Assembly (NCBI GenBank): GCA_902765025.1
Contig: CACWYC010000015.1
Span: forward strand, 1-64,000
Length of the DNA: 64,000 nucleotides
Source: Oscillospiraceae bacterium
GTDB taxonomy: Bacteria > Bacillota > Clostridia > Oscillospirales > Oscillospiraceae
Reading direction: 5' to 3'
A program made the position numbers and the translations under genes. The notes beneath the pieces were generated by a model. That model was not told the origin of the DNA, ran no database searches, and worked only from the letters and a program-made list of their open reading frames with translations. This document shows, one piece after another, positions 16,807 through 25,253 of this stretch; the stretch's first letter is position 1, and every line of letters begins with the position of its first letter.

Positions 16807-17376
16807 ATGGGCAAGTTGATTTTGGCCTCCGGCTCCCCCCGGCGGCAGGAGCTTCTGCGCCGCATGGGGCTGACGGATTTCGTCGTGGCTCCCGCCGACG
16901 TGGCGGAGTGGTACCCCGACGGCCTGACGCCGGAGGAGATTGTGGCCTACATCTCCCGGGAGAAGAACGACGCCGTGGACGCGGAGGAGGACGACGTGGT
17001 CATCACCGCCGACACCATGGTGTTTCTGGATAACCAGAAGCTGGGCAAGCCCCATTCGGAGGCCCACGCCCTGGAGATGCTCACCGCCCTCCAGGGGCGG
17101 CACCACACCGTCTGCACCGGCGTCACCGTGCGCCGGGGGGACAAGCGGGACACCCGGGCCGTCACCACGGAGGTGTATTTCCGCCCGGCGTCAGAGGAAC
17201 GGCTGCGGCGGTACATCGCCACCGGCGAGCCCATGGACAAGGCCGGGGCCTATGGCATCCAGGGTCTGGGCGGGCTGCTGGTGGAGAAAATCCACGGCGA
17301 TTTCTTCAACGTCATGGGTCTGCCCATCGCCACGCTGGCGGACATGCTGGCGCCGGTTGGGGTGGAAGTGCTTTAA
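16807..17376 (+). CDS. maf: Maf family nucleoside triphosphate pyrophosphatase
   Basis: A 189-residue Maf/YhdE house-cleaning pyrophosphatase that removes dTTP/UTP or modified nucleotides. The diagnostic N-terminal LILASGSPRRQELLRRMG and the later ITADTMVFLDNQKLGKP and GIQGLGGLLVEKIHGDFFNVMGLP blocks are present. It probably shares an operon with dut. In Clostridia maf commonly precedes mreB-mreC-mreD; here mreC is separated from it by 0.9 kb of repeats and mreB is missing. Confidence 0.95.
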   Translation: MGKLILASGSPRRQELLRRMGLTDFVVAPADVAEWYPDGLTPEEIVAYISREKNDAVDAEEDDVVITADTMVFLDNQKLGKPHSEAHALEMLTALQGRHHTVCTGVTVRRGDKRDTRAVTTEVYFRPASEERLRRYIATGEPMDKAGAYGIQGLGGLLVEKIHGDFFNVMGLPIATLADMLAPVGVEVL

Positions 17377-17399
17377 TGAATACGGAAGAATGATGGTGT

Positions 17400-17965
17400 C
17401 CGCCGCGGGGCGTAGAGATAACGCGCGATGGCGGCGGCGACCACCGTAGGGGCCGACGCCCCCGGCGGCCCGCTGCCCACGCGCCAACCACCGCCAACGC
17501 CCGGTTGCATGGGACACGACAACGGTAACCGTGTGTAGGGGCGGGGCTTACCCCAAGGGCACTGGCTCCACCAACTGCTCATTCTTCGCAGGGCCTACAG
17601 CCGAAGCGCCGCCAGCGGCGGAAGAAGCGAGGCTGTGGCAAGGCAGCGGCCCGCGTTTCATGGCCTGAAGGGTCTGAAACGCGGCTGCCGATTGTCGATA
17701 AAAGGGCGGAGCAGAGCCCCGCCCCTACGGATAAAACCGACACCTATTTGCAACCAACCGCCCTTCCATCAATCCCGCCCCGTGGACACGGGCCGCCGAG
17801 GCGGCGGCCCCTACGAATATAATCTCTACCGCTCGCAACCAACGGTGCCTTTCTTATTCCCGCGACCGGGTAACGGGCGCTTCTTGTAGGGCGCGACGAC
17901 CCCGGCGCGCCGTGACACGGTGGCAATGACCGCCGAGGGCGGGTGAATGGTAAACAGAAACAAAA
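17400..17965. repeat. Family B repeats between maf and mreC
   Basis: Several GTAGGGGC units (near 17448, 17537, 17707-17725, 17800 and 17887) with CCGACGCCCCCGGCGG and GGCGGGGCT-type inner palindromes, plus CCCCAAGGGCACTGGCTCC linkers shared with 9.9 and 43.2 kb. No gene is visible in the 900-bp gap. Confidence 0.75.
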
Positions 17966-17969
17966 AACC

Positions 17970-18235
17970 GCCCCGCCTTCCCCTTGGGGGGAAGGTGGCG
18001 CGGCCTGAAAAGGCCGTGACGGATGAGGGGGCGTCGACCGGCAGCTTTCCGAAAAATCTCGTGCTCTCGTTGCGGCAAACCGATTTCCAGACCCTTCGGG
18101 CCGTGAAAATCGGGCCGCTGCCTTGCGGCGGGCACGCTTCATCCGCCCCCGGCGGCGCTGTGCCCGCACGCCCCCTCATCCCCCCCCAGTGTGCGCACTG
18201 GGGTACCTTCCCCCCAAGGGGAAGGCGAATCCTTT
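17970..18235 (+). repeat. Full-length family A composite element (about 265 bp)
   Basis: Left arm CCTTCCCCTTGGGGGGAAGG, a GGCC hairpin and ATGAGGGGGCG; then a central segment with GCTTTCCG and a block of about 110 bases shared with 1-115 and 47.99-48.11 kb; then the inverted right arm, CGCCCCCTCAT, CCCCAGTGTGCGCACTGGGG and CCTTCCCCCCAAGGGGAAGG. The ends are inverted repeats of each other, a MITE-like arrangement. It ends 57 bp before mreC. Confidence 0.8.
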
Positions 18236-18291
18236 CTTCACCCCCTCTCAATTTTACAAATATTTCCATTTCATTTTCAGCAGGTTTGGCT

Positions 18292-19131
18292 ATGAAACGA
18301 TTCTTTACCAAAAACGGCATATGGATGCTCTCGGCCATCGCCATTGTGGCGGTGGTGCTGGTGATTATGGCGGCCTGGGGCGACGAGACCAGCTTCGTGC
18401 GCAACGCCGCCGGGGTCATCGCTTCCCCTTTCCGCTCGGCGGCGCGGACGGTGTCCGGCTGGGTGGAATCGGCGGCGGACCATTTCCAGTCCATTGAGGA
18501 TCTCCAACAGGAGAACGAGGATTTGCGCCAGCAGGTGGCGGATTTGCAGGAGCAGGTGCGCAAGGGCCAGGCCGACAGCCGGGAGAACGCCAATCTGCGC
18601 CACCTTTTGCAGCTTCGGCAGCAGCACAGCGACTTCGCCCTGGAATCGGCCTGGATCGTCAGCCGCTCCGCCTCCAACTGGCAGAGCAGCTTCACCCTGG
18701 GCAAGGGCACCAATTTTGACATCGCCATCGGCGACTGCGTGGTGGACCCCTACGGCTATCTGGTGGGGGTGATTACCGACGCGGGCACCAACTGGAGCAC
18801 CGTCACCACCATTCTGGACCCGGAGAGCGCCATCGGCGCCACCGTGTTCCGGGTGCAGTCGGCGGCGGTGGCCCAGGGTCAGCTCTCCCTGATGCACAAG
18901 GGCAAGCTTACGCTGACGTATCTGGCCGACGACGAGAGCCTCATCCACGGCGACCTGGCCGTCACCTCCGGCCTGGGGGGCTACTACCCCGCCGGGCTGC
19001 CCATCGGCACCGTGGACGACGTGCGCACCGACGACAGCGGCCTTATTCGCTACGGCGTGCTGACCCCCAAAACCGACATGGCGGCGCTGACGGAGGTGTT
19101 CGTCATCACCGACTTTACCATCGTGGAGTGA
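18292..19131 (+). CDS. mreC: Rod shape-determining protein MreC
   Basis: A 279-residue elongasome scaffold linking MreB, MreD and the PBP/RodA synthase. It has an N-terminal membrane anchor (about 8-27), a coiled coil (LQQENEDLRQQVADLQEQV, about 65-85) and the beta-barrel MreC domain with the family motif GYLVGVITDAG and the C-terminal GLGGYYPAGLPIGTV. ATG at 18292 was chosen because the domain begins there; in-frame sequence upstream is repeat-derived. mreD follows after 4 bp. mreB is not beside it. Confidence 0.94.
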   Translation: MKRFFTKNGIWMLSAIAIVAVVLVIMAAWGDETSFVRNAAGVIASPFRSAARTVSGWVESAADHFQSIEDLQQENEDLRQQVADLQEQVRKGQADSRENANLRHLLQLRQQHSDFALESAWIVSRSASNWQSSFTLGKGTNFDIAIGDCVVDPYGYLVGVITDAGTNWSTVTTILDPESAIGATVFRVQSAAVAQGQLSLMHKGKLTLTYLADDESLIHGDLAVTSGLGGYYPAGLPIGTVDDVRTDDSGLIRYGVLTPKTDMAALTEVFVITDFTIVE

Positions 19132-19135
19132 CGCT

Positions 19136-19636
19136 ATGGGACGAAAAAAACTGCTGACATGGGTGCTGTACAGCCTGTGCGCGCTGGCGGCGGCCGCCGT
19201 ACAGACGCTGGTGCTGTCCCGGCTGCGGGTGTGGGGCGTGCATCCCTTTATCCTGCCGGTGGCGGCGGCGGTGATCGCCGTGTTCCCGGAGCGGCGGACG
19301 GCGGTGGCCTTCGGGGCCTTTCTGGGCTTCGTGTGCGACCTGGTGATGCCGGACATCATGCCCTGCTTCTACCTGGTGACCTTCGCCCTCTCGGCCCTCA
19401 TCACCAATCTGCTGGCCCAGCGGGTCATCTCCACCCCCTTCCTGTGCGCCCTGGCGGGGGCGGGCATCGCCCTGGTGCTCAACGGCCTGGGCCACGGCGC
19501 GGTGCTGCTGCTGTTTTACGGCTCGGCCCACGGCGCGCTGCTGCTGCTGGCCCAGGAGACGGCGCTGTCCGTCCTGGGGGCGGTGCCGCTGTTCTTCCTG
19601 CTGCGGTGGGTGAACCGGTATCTTTCTACGGTATAA
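19136..19636 (+). CDS. mreD: Rod shape-determining protein MreD
   Basis: A 166-residue integral membrane protein with five or six hydrophobic segments and the family-like FGAFLGFVCDLVMPDIMPCFYLVTF region near the middle. It works with MreC in the cell-wall elongation complex. It lies 4 bp after mreC and before the class B PBP gene, the conserved order. Confidence 0.9.
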   Translation: MGRKKLLTWVLYSLCALAAAAVQTLVLSRLRVWGVHPFILPVAAAVIAVFPERRTAVAFGAFLGFVCDLVMPDIMPCFYLVTFALSALITNLLAQRVISTPFLCALAGAGIALVLNGLGHGAVLLLFYGSAHGALLLLAQETALSVLGAVPLFFLLRWVNRYLSTV

Positions 19637-19649
19637 CCCTGTATTTGGG

Positions 19650-19724
19650 ACAAAAAAACAGCCGTCCCGGTTCGTCTACCCATGGGCATCTATGCGCCCA
19701 TGGATATTCTCCTCCGACGGCTGT
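19650..19724 (-). ncRNA. Putative hairpin small RNA antisense between mreD and the PBP gene
   Basis: On the minus strand TTGACG (19754-19759) and TATCAT (19731-19736) are exactly 17 nt apart, predicting a start near 19724. At that base begins a stem ACAGCCGTC that closes with GACGGCTGT (ends at 19658) and runs into seven Us. Inside is a second perfect stem, CCATGGGC/GCCCATGG. The internal loop carries GGAGGAG, a Shine-Dalgarno-like sequence. The RNA would be about 75 nt, wholly hairpin, with promoter and terminator read directly. Its function is unknown. Confidence 0.65.
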
Positions 19725-19730
19725 GAGGGC

Positions 19731-19759
19731 ATGATATCCTTTGCCCCGTCAGGCGTCAA
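19731..19759 (-). promoter_or_regulatory. Promoter of the 19.7-kb small RNA
   Basis: Minus-strand TTGACG, 17-nt spacer, TATCAT. Start expected at the first base of the hairpin. Confidence 0.65.
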
Positions 19760-19795
19760 TACATTATTATAATAGTATCTTTTGGGAGAATCTTC

Positions 19796-21799
19796 ATGCA
19801 GGATACGTTTGACCGAAAATTTCTCAACCGGCGGACGCTGCTGATCCCCATTTTGCTGGGGATCATGGTGATCGTCTATGTGGCCGTGATGCACTCGGTG
19901 CAGATCGTCCACGGCAGCGAATACCGGGCCCGGTCCATCTCCTCCAACGCCACCACCGAGACGGTGGGGGCCAGCCGGGGGCTGATTACCGACCGCAACG
20001 GCAAGGTGCTGGTGTCCAACGCGTTGACCTACACCCTCACCTTCTCCCGCCAGGGCTTCGAGACCGACAGCGACCTCAACGACGCCATCTGGCGGCTTAT
20101 CGACCTGTGCCGCCGCAACGACGCCGCCTGGAACGACTCTCTGCCCCTGACCCCCTCGGCCCCCTACCGGCTGACGGCGGGGGCCACCGGCGACAGCTTC
20201 GCCGCCTTCTGCAAAAAGGCCAAGCTGTCCGACAGTCTGGACGGCGCCGCCCTGTTAAAGGCCCTGCGGCAGCTCTTTGCCATCGACGAGCGCTACACCG
20301 ACGACCAGGCCCGGGCCATTGCCGGGGTGCGGTATGAGCTGTATTCCCGCAGCAGCTACGTGTTCGCCGAGGACGTGAGCGTGGCCCTTTTGAGCCAGGT
20401 GGCGGACGCCCGGCTGGAGGGCGTAAAGACCGGCACCTCCTCCAAGCGGGTGTACAACACCACCTACGCCGCCCACATTCTGGGCCGCATCTCCCGGATT
20501 TACGCCGAGGATTGGCCGGAATACAAGGATTTGGGCTACTCCATGGACGCCCTGGTGGGCTCCAGCGGCGTGGAAAAGGCTTTTGAGCAGTATCTCCACG
20601 GCGTGGAGGGCAAGCGGCTCATCACCACCGACAGCCAGGGCCACGTCACCGGCGAGCTGTTCACCAAGCAGCCCCAGCCCGGCGGCACCGTTGCCCTCAC
20701 CATCGATATCGACTTGCAGGCCGCCTGCGAGGAGGCGCTTGCCGCCACCATCGAGGGCATGATCGACAAGGATTCTTTCCAGCGGGGCGGCGCCATCGCC
20801 GTCACCCACGTGGGCACCGGCGAGGTGTTGGCCCTGGCCTCCTACCCCACCTTTGACCTGTCTGCCTTTAACGAGACGTATTCCCAGCTGCTGGCGGACG
20901 AGCGGCTGCCCATGTTCAACCGGGCGCTGAATGGAATCTACGCCCCCGGCTCCACTTTTAAGATGTGTACCGCCGTCGCGGCGCTGGAAAGCGGCGTCAT
21001 CACCCCCTCCTCCACGGTGGTGGACCGGGGCCGGTACACCTTTTACTCCTGGCCCCAGCCCGCCTGCTGGGCCTGGGCCAGCGGCTACACCCACGGCAGC
21101 CAGAACGTGAGCCAGGCCATCACCAACTCCTGCAACTACTTTTTCTACGAGGTGGGCCGGCTCACGGGCATCGCCACCATTGACGACTACGCCACGGCGT
21201 TCGGCCTGGGCCGCTCCACCGGCATCGAGATCGGCGACAGCAGCGGCGCCCTGGCCTCCCCGGAGTACGCCGAGAGCCACGGCCTGGACTGGACCGACGG
21301 CCAGACCATCACCGCCGCCATCGGCCAGAGCTACAACCTGTTCACCCCCTTGCAGCTGAGCAACTACATCGCCACGCTGGTAGGCGGCGGCGAGCACTAT
21401 GCCGCCCATCTGCTGAAAAGCGTGAAGAGCTTCGATAACTCCCGCCTGCTGTACGTGTACGACAAGGAGCCGGAGAACGTGGTGGACATCTCCCCCGCCA
21501 CCCTCCAGGCTGTCACCACCGGCATGCACAACCTGACCACCGGCTCGCTGTACGGCTCGTTCAAGGATTGCGTGGTCAGCGCCGGAGCCAAGACCGGCTC
21601 GGCCCAGGTGGGCACCGACATCGCTAACGGCGTGTTCGTGGCCTACGCCCCCTATGAAAACCCGGAGATCTCCGTGGCCATCGTCATCGAAAAGGGCGGC
21701 GCCGGCGCGGCCCTGGCCTCCACGGCGGTGGAGGCCATCAACGCCTACTTCCGCGACCAGGGTGCCAGCGCCCACGGCGACAATGTGCTGCTTAAGTAG
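19796..21799 (+). CDS. mrdA: Class B penicillin-binding protein (PBP2-type transpeptidase)
   Basis: A 667-residue elongation-specific peptidoglycan transpeptidase. There is one N-terminal membrane anchor (about 15-35), then the PBP dimerisation region (about 55-260), then the transpeptidase domain with the active-site motif STFK (PGSTFKMCTAV, about 385), SCN (TNSCNYFFYEVG, about 443) and KTGS (AKTGSAQVG, about 600). Context after mreCD supports the PBP2/MrdA role; the partner rodA is absent from this window. Weak hairpins follow the stop. Confidence 0.94.
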   Translation: MQDTFDRKFLNRRTLLIPILLGIMVIVYVAVMHSVQIVHGSEYRARSISSNATTETVGASRGLITDRNGKVLVSNALTYTLTFSRQGFETDSDLNDAIWRLIDLCRRNDAAWNDSLPLTPSAPYRLTAGATGDSFAAFCKKAKLSDSLDGAALLKALRQLFAIDERYTDDQARAIAGVRYELYSRSSYVFAEDVSVALLSQVADARLEGVKTGTSSKRVYNTTYAAHILGRISRIYAEDWPEYKDLGYSMDALVGSSGVEKAFEQYLHGVEGKRLITTDSQGHVTGELFTKQPQPGGTVALTIDIDLQAACEEALAATIEGMIDKDSFQRGGAIAVTHVGTGEVLALASYPTFDLSAFNETYSQLLADERLPMFNRALNGIYAPGSTFKMCTAVAALESGVITPSSTVVDRGRYTFYSWPQPACWAWASGYTHGSQNVSQAITNSCNYFFYEVGRLTGIATIDDYATAFGLGRSTGIEIGDSSGALASPEYAESHGLDWTDGQTITAAIGQSYNLFTPLQLSNYIATLVGGGEHYAAHLLKSVKSFDNSRLLYVYDKEPENVVDISPATLQAVTTGMHNLTTGSLYGSFKDCVVSAGAKTGSAQVGTDIANGVFVAYAPYENPEISVAIVIEKGGAGAALASTAVEAINAYFRDQGASAHGDNVLLK

Positions 21800-21803
21800 C
21801 TGG

Positions 21804-21826
21804 CGAAAAACGGCTGCGCCGTTTTC
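21804..21826 (+). terminator. Weak terminator after the PBP gene
   Basis: AAAACGGC pairs with GCCGTTTT across a short loop directly after the stop codon; the T run is only four bases. Confidence 0.5.
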
Positions 21827-21892
21827 CTGCCAATAGGTTTGCAGCCCACTCCGCGCACTCGCTGCGCTCGCGCACTGCGTGGTCTGAGAAGT

Positions 21893-21956
21893 AAAATTTC
21901 TGACGCTCATGTCGTCAGAAATTTTGATCTGCATTGTTCGCGCCTGCGGGCGCGAA
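21893..21956. repeat. Two adjacent perfect hairpins upstream of parS
   Basis: AAAATTTCTGACG/CGTCAGAAATTTT (13 bp, 21893-21925) is followed by TTCGCGCC/GGCGCGAA (21937-21956). Neither has a good T tract on the plus strand. They separate the PBP gene from the parS-parAB region. Confidence 0.6.
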
Positions 21957-21994
21957 ATCTGCGATGCTTTTTTGTCGCCTCTCCCCTCCCCCAT

Positions 21995-22010
21995 GTTTCA
22001 CGTGAAACAT
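21995..22010. other. parS: parS centromere site 1
   Basis: TGTTTCACGTGAAACA is a perfect 16-bp palindrome identical to the Bacillus parS consensus bound by ParB. It lies about 160 bp upstream of parA. Confidence 0.95.
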
Positions 22011-22037
22011 GGGGATTCTTTTATTCCCGCGGCGACT

Positions 22038-22053
22038 GTTTCACGTGAAACAT
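22038..22053. other. parS: parS centromere site 2
   Basis: A second perfect TGTTTCACGTGAAACA, 43 bp from the first. Paired sites this close may nucleate ParB spreading and also repress parAB. Confidence 0.95.
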
Positions 22054-22097
22054 TGGAGAAAGAATCCGCTAATTTTTGCCCATATGAGAATTTTCTA

Positions 22098-22126
22098 TTG
22101 AAAGATAGGTCAATTCGCGGTATACT
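22098..22126 (+). promoter_or_regulatory. Promoter of parAB
   Basis: TTGAAA (22098) and TATACT (22121) with a 17-nt spacer, about 40 nt before the parA start and 45 nt after parS site 2. Confidence 0.75.
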
Positions 22127-22168
22127 GAATCAGTTAATGATAATGGGTTACTATCGGAGGTTCGTACC

Positions 22169-22924
22169 GTGGCTAAAACTATCGCTATCGTCAATCAAAA
22201 GGGCGGCGTGGGCAAAACCACCACCTGTGTCAATCTGGCCGCCGCCGTAAAGGCTGCCGGGAAAAGGGTGCTGCTGTGCGACTTCGACCCCCAGGCCAAC
22301 GCCACCTCCGGCATGGGGGTGGACAAGACCAACTCCGCTGGGGTGTATGACGCCCTCATCAACGGCGTGGCGGCGGAAAAGCTGATCGTCACCACCCCCT
22401 ACGGCGACGTGCTGCCCAGCAGCAAGGCGCTGGCCGGCGCCGGCATCGAGATGATTGACCTGCCGGACCGCCAGTACCGGCTGAAACAGGCCCTGGCCCC
22501 CTTGCAGGAGCGGTATGACTTCATCTTCATCGACTGCCCGCCCTCCCTGGAGCTGCTGACCCTCAACGCCCTTTGCGCCGCCCAGTCGCTGCTGGTGCCT
22601 ATGCAGGGGGAGTATTTCGCGCTGGAGGGCCTTTCCGACCTGATGAACACGGTGCGCATCGTCCGCCGCAGCATGAACCCGGAGCTGGCCATCGAGGGCG
22701 TGCTGCTGACCATGTTTGACGGCCGCACCAATCTGAGCCTGCAAGTGGCCCAGGAGGTCAAGCGGTTTTTCCCCGGCAAGGTGTATCACACCGTCATCCC
22801 CCGGAACGTGCGGCTCAGCGAGGCCCCCAGCCACGGCAAGCCCATTATGGCCTACGACAAGCTGTGCCGGGGCGCCACCGCCTATAACGCCCTGGCGGAG
22901 GAATTTTTAAGCAAAAACGCGTGA
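22169..22924 (+). CDS. parA: Chromosome partitioning ATPase ParA (Soj)
   Basis: A 251-residue ParA ATPase that moves ParB-parS complexes and in Bacillus also modulates DnaA. It has the deviant Walker A motif KGGVGKTT (about residue 11), DFDPQANATSGMG and a Walker B-like FIFIDCPPSL. The GTG start is supported by TCGGAGG at the right distance. parB follows after 22 bp. In most Firmicutes parAB follows rsmG beside the origin; here rsmG lies 2.7 kb downstream, after serS and mscL. Confidence 0.97.
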   Translation: MAKTIAIVNQKGGVGKTTTCVNLAAAVKAAGKRVLLCDFDPQANATSGMGVDKTNSAGVYDALINGVAAEKLIVTTPYGDVLPSSKALAGAGIEMIDLPDRQYRLKQALAPLQERYDFIFIDCPPSLELLTLNALCAAQSLLVPMQGEYFALEGLSDLMNTVRIVRRSMNPELAIEGVLLTMFDGRTNLSLQVAQEVKRFFPGKVYHTVIPRNVRLSEAPSHGKPIMAYDKLCRGATAYNALAEEFLSKNA

Positions 22925-22946
22925 GGAACGAAAGGACGGATAACCG

Positions 22947-23819
22947 ATGGCAAATCAGATGAAGGGCCTGGGCAAGGGCCTGGGCGCGCTGCTGGGCGAC
23001 GACTTCCTGGACGACACCTCCACGCCCCGCTCCAGCTTACAGCTGCCCATCTCCCAGGTGGAGAGCTATTCCAGCCAGCCCCGGAAGCAGTTTGACCCCG
23101 AGGCCCTGGCCGACCTGGCGGACAGCATCCGCCGCCACGGCATCATTCAGCCCCTGACGGTGCGGAAGCTGTCCAGCGGCTATTATCAGATCATCGCCGG
23201 TGAGCGGCGGTGGCGGGCCGCCCGGATGGCGGGCCTGACCCAGGTGCCTGCCGTGGTCATCGAGGCTGACGACCGCAAGGCCATGGAGCTGGCCATGATC
23301 GAAAACCTCCAACGGGAGGATTTGAACCCCATGGAGGAGGCCGAGGGCTACAAGGTGCTGATGGACCAGTACGGCATGACCCAGGAGGAGGCCGCCCAAG
23401 CGGTGGGCAAGAGCCGCAGCGCCGTGGCCAACGCCGTGCGCCTGCTGGGCCTCAGCAACAGCGTGCGCAAGCTGGTGGAGGAGGGCGCCCTCTCCGCCGG
23501 TCACGCCCGGACGCTGCTCTCCCTCCCTGCCAAGCTGCAGGACAGCGCCGCCGCCACGGTGGTGAAAGGCGACCTGTCCGTGCGCCAGACGGAGCTTTTA
23601 TGCAAGAAGCTGACCCAGGAGAAGAAGGTCGCGCCCGTCAAGGACGGCCTCACCGTCAACTACACCCAGGAGGCGGAGCGGGATTTGACCACCTCCCTGG
23701 GACGCCCGGTACACATCGTCAACGGCAAGAAGAAAGGCCGCATCGAACTGGAATACTACGGCGTGGACGATTTGAACGACCTGATTGACGCCCTGCGGGC
23801 CATGAAGCGCCGGGGCTGA
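22947..23819 (+). CDS. parB: Chromosome partitioning protein ParB (Spo0J)
   Basis: A 290-residue CTP-dependent clamp that loads at parS. The N-terminal GLGKGLGALLGDD start, the CTP-binding ParB/Sulfiredoxin domain (about 30-120, with ELAMIENLQREDLNPMEEAEGY and the GERRWRAA motif), the helix-turn-helix (QEEAAQAVGKSRSAVANAVRLL, about 150-175) and the C-terminal dimer domain are all visible. It pairs with the two parS sites just upstream of parA. Confidence 0.97.
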   Translation: MANQMKGLGKGLGALLGDDFLDDTSTPRSSLQLPISQVESYSSQPRKQFDPEALADLADSIRRHGIIQPLTVRKLSSGYYQIIAGERRWRAARMAGLTQVPAVVIEADDRKAMELAMIENLQREDLNPMEEAEGYKVLMDQYGMTQEEAAQAVGKSRSAVANAVRLLGLSNSVRKLVEEGALSAGHARTLLSLPAKLQDSAAATVVKGDLSVRQTELLCKKLTQEKKVAPVKDGLTVNYTQEAERDLTTSLGRPVHIVNGKKKGRIELEYYGVDDLNDLIDALRAMKRRG

Positions 23820-23870
23820 CACGAAAAAACCGCCGCCTGCGCGGCGTGCAGAGAAAGAGGAACGTAAACT

Positions 23871-25196
23871 ATGCTGGATATCAAGTTTGTCCGGGAGAAT
23901 CCGGACGCCGTCAAGGAGAACATCCGCAAGAAATTTCAAAACGCCAAGCTGCCCCTGGTGGACGAGGCCATTGCCCTGGACGCCGAGAAGCGGGCCTGCC
24001 AGCAGGAGGCCGAGCAGCTCAAAGCCGAGCGCAACCGCCTCTCCAAGGCCAACGGCCCCCTGTTCGGCCAGCTGAAAAAGTGTGATGACGAGGCAAAGCG
24101 GGCGGAAATCCAGGCCCAGATTGACGCCAACAACGAAGCCGTCAAGGCCGACGCCGACCGCATGGCCGCCCTGGACGCCCGGGCCGAGGCCGCCGCCCAG
24201 CAGCTGAACAAGATAATGCTGGTCATCCCCCAGATGATTGACGACGCCGTGCCCATCGGCCCCGACGACAGCGCCAACGTGGAGGTGCAGCGCTTCGGCG
24301 AGCCGGTGGTGCCCGATTTCGAGATTCCCTACCACACCGCCATTATGGAGCGGTTCGACGGCATCGACATGGACGCCGCCGGCCGGGTGTCCGGCAACGG
24401 CTTCTATTACCTGCTGGGTGACATCGCCCGGATGCACGAGGCCGTGCTGGCCTACGGCAGGGATTTCATGATTGACAAGGGCTTCACCTACTGCATCCCC
24501 CCCTTCATGATTCACGGCAACGTGGTGGAGGGCGTCATGAGCCAGACCGATATGGACGGCATGATGTATAAGATTGAGGGCGAGGATCTCTACCTCATCG
24601 GCACCAGCGAGCACTCCATGATCGGCCGCTTCATCGACCAGATTCTCCCCGCCGACAAGCTGCCCCAGACCCTTACCTCCTACTCCCCCTGCTTCCGCAA
24701 GGAGAAGGGCGCCCACGGCATCGAGGAGCGGGGCATCTACCGCATCCACCAGTTTGAAAAGCAGGAGATGATTGTGGTCTGCCGCCCCGAGGACTCCAAG
24801 GATTGGTACGACCGGCTGTGGCAGTTCAGCGTGGAGCTGTTCCGCTCCCTGGATATCCCCGTGCGGCAGTTGGAGTGCTGCTCCGGCGACCTGGCGGATT
24901 TGAAGTGCCGCAGCTGCGACATCGAGGCCTGGTCCCCCCGGCAGCAGAAGTACTTCGAGGTCTGCTCCTGCTCCAACCTGGGCGACGCCCAGGCCCGCCG
25001 CCTCCACATCCGCTACAAGGACGAGAGCGGTAAAATGCAGCTGTGCCACACGCTGAACAACACCTGCGTGGCCCCTCCCCGAATGCTCATCGCCCTGCTG
25101 GAGAACAACCTCCAGCCCGACGGCTCCGTGAAGATTCCCAAGGTCTTGCAGCCTTACATGGGCGGCAAGGAAGTGCTGGTGCCCCTGCACGACTGA
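23871..25196 (+). CDS. serS: Seryl-tRNA synthetase
   Basis: Charges tRNA-Ser. The 441-residue class II synthetase has the N-terminal antiparallel coiled-coil arm that grips the tRNA long arm (about 27-105), then motif 2 (SPCFRKEKGAHGIEERGIYRIHQFEKQEM, about 268) and motif 3 near the C-terminus (NNTCVAPPRMLIALLENN). It is 50 bp downstream of parB, separated by a small GC hairpin; no T-box is visible. Confidence 0.97.
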   Translation: MLDIKFVRENPDAVKENIRKKFQNAKLPLVDEAIALDAEKRACQQEAEQLKAERNRLSKANGPLFGQLKKCDDEAKRAEIQAQIDANNEAVKADADRMAALDARAEAAAQQLNKIMLVIPQMIDDAVPIGPDDSANVEVQRFGEPVVPDFEIPYHTAIMERFDGIDMDAAGRVSGNGFYYLLGDIARMHEAVLAYGRDFMIDKGFTYCIPPFMIHGNVVEGVMSQTDMDGMMYKIEGEDLYLIGTSEHSMIGRFIDQILPADKLPQTLTSYSPCFRKEKGAHGIEERGIYRIHQFEKQEMIVVCRPEDSKDWYDRLWQFSVELFRSLDIPVRQLECCSGDLADLKCRSCDIEAWSPRQQKYFEVCSCSNLGDAQARRLHIRYKDESGKMQLCHTLNNTCVAPPRMLIALLENNLQPDGSVKIPKVLQPYMGGKEVLVPLHD

Positions 25197-25253
25197 TTAC
25201 ATTCGGTATAATTTGAAATTAATTATACAATACGTTTTGAGGAGAGAAAGAAA

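Noticed and set aside
17947..18291. N-terminal extension of mreC by 115 codons
   Set aside because: The upstream frame is family A repeat sequence; the membrane anchor and family homology begin at ATG 18292.
19658..19724. Plus-strand riboswitch or leader for the PBP gene
   Set aside because: The promoter, the U tract and the start position all fit a minus-strand transcript; the plus strand has no T run after the hairpin.
22947..25196. T-box or riboswitch upstream of serS
   Set aside because: The 50-bp gap after parB has only a small GC hairpin and no TGGNACC sequence.
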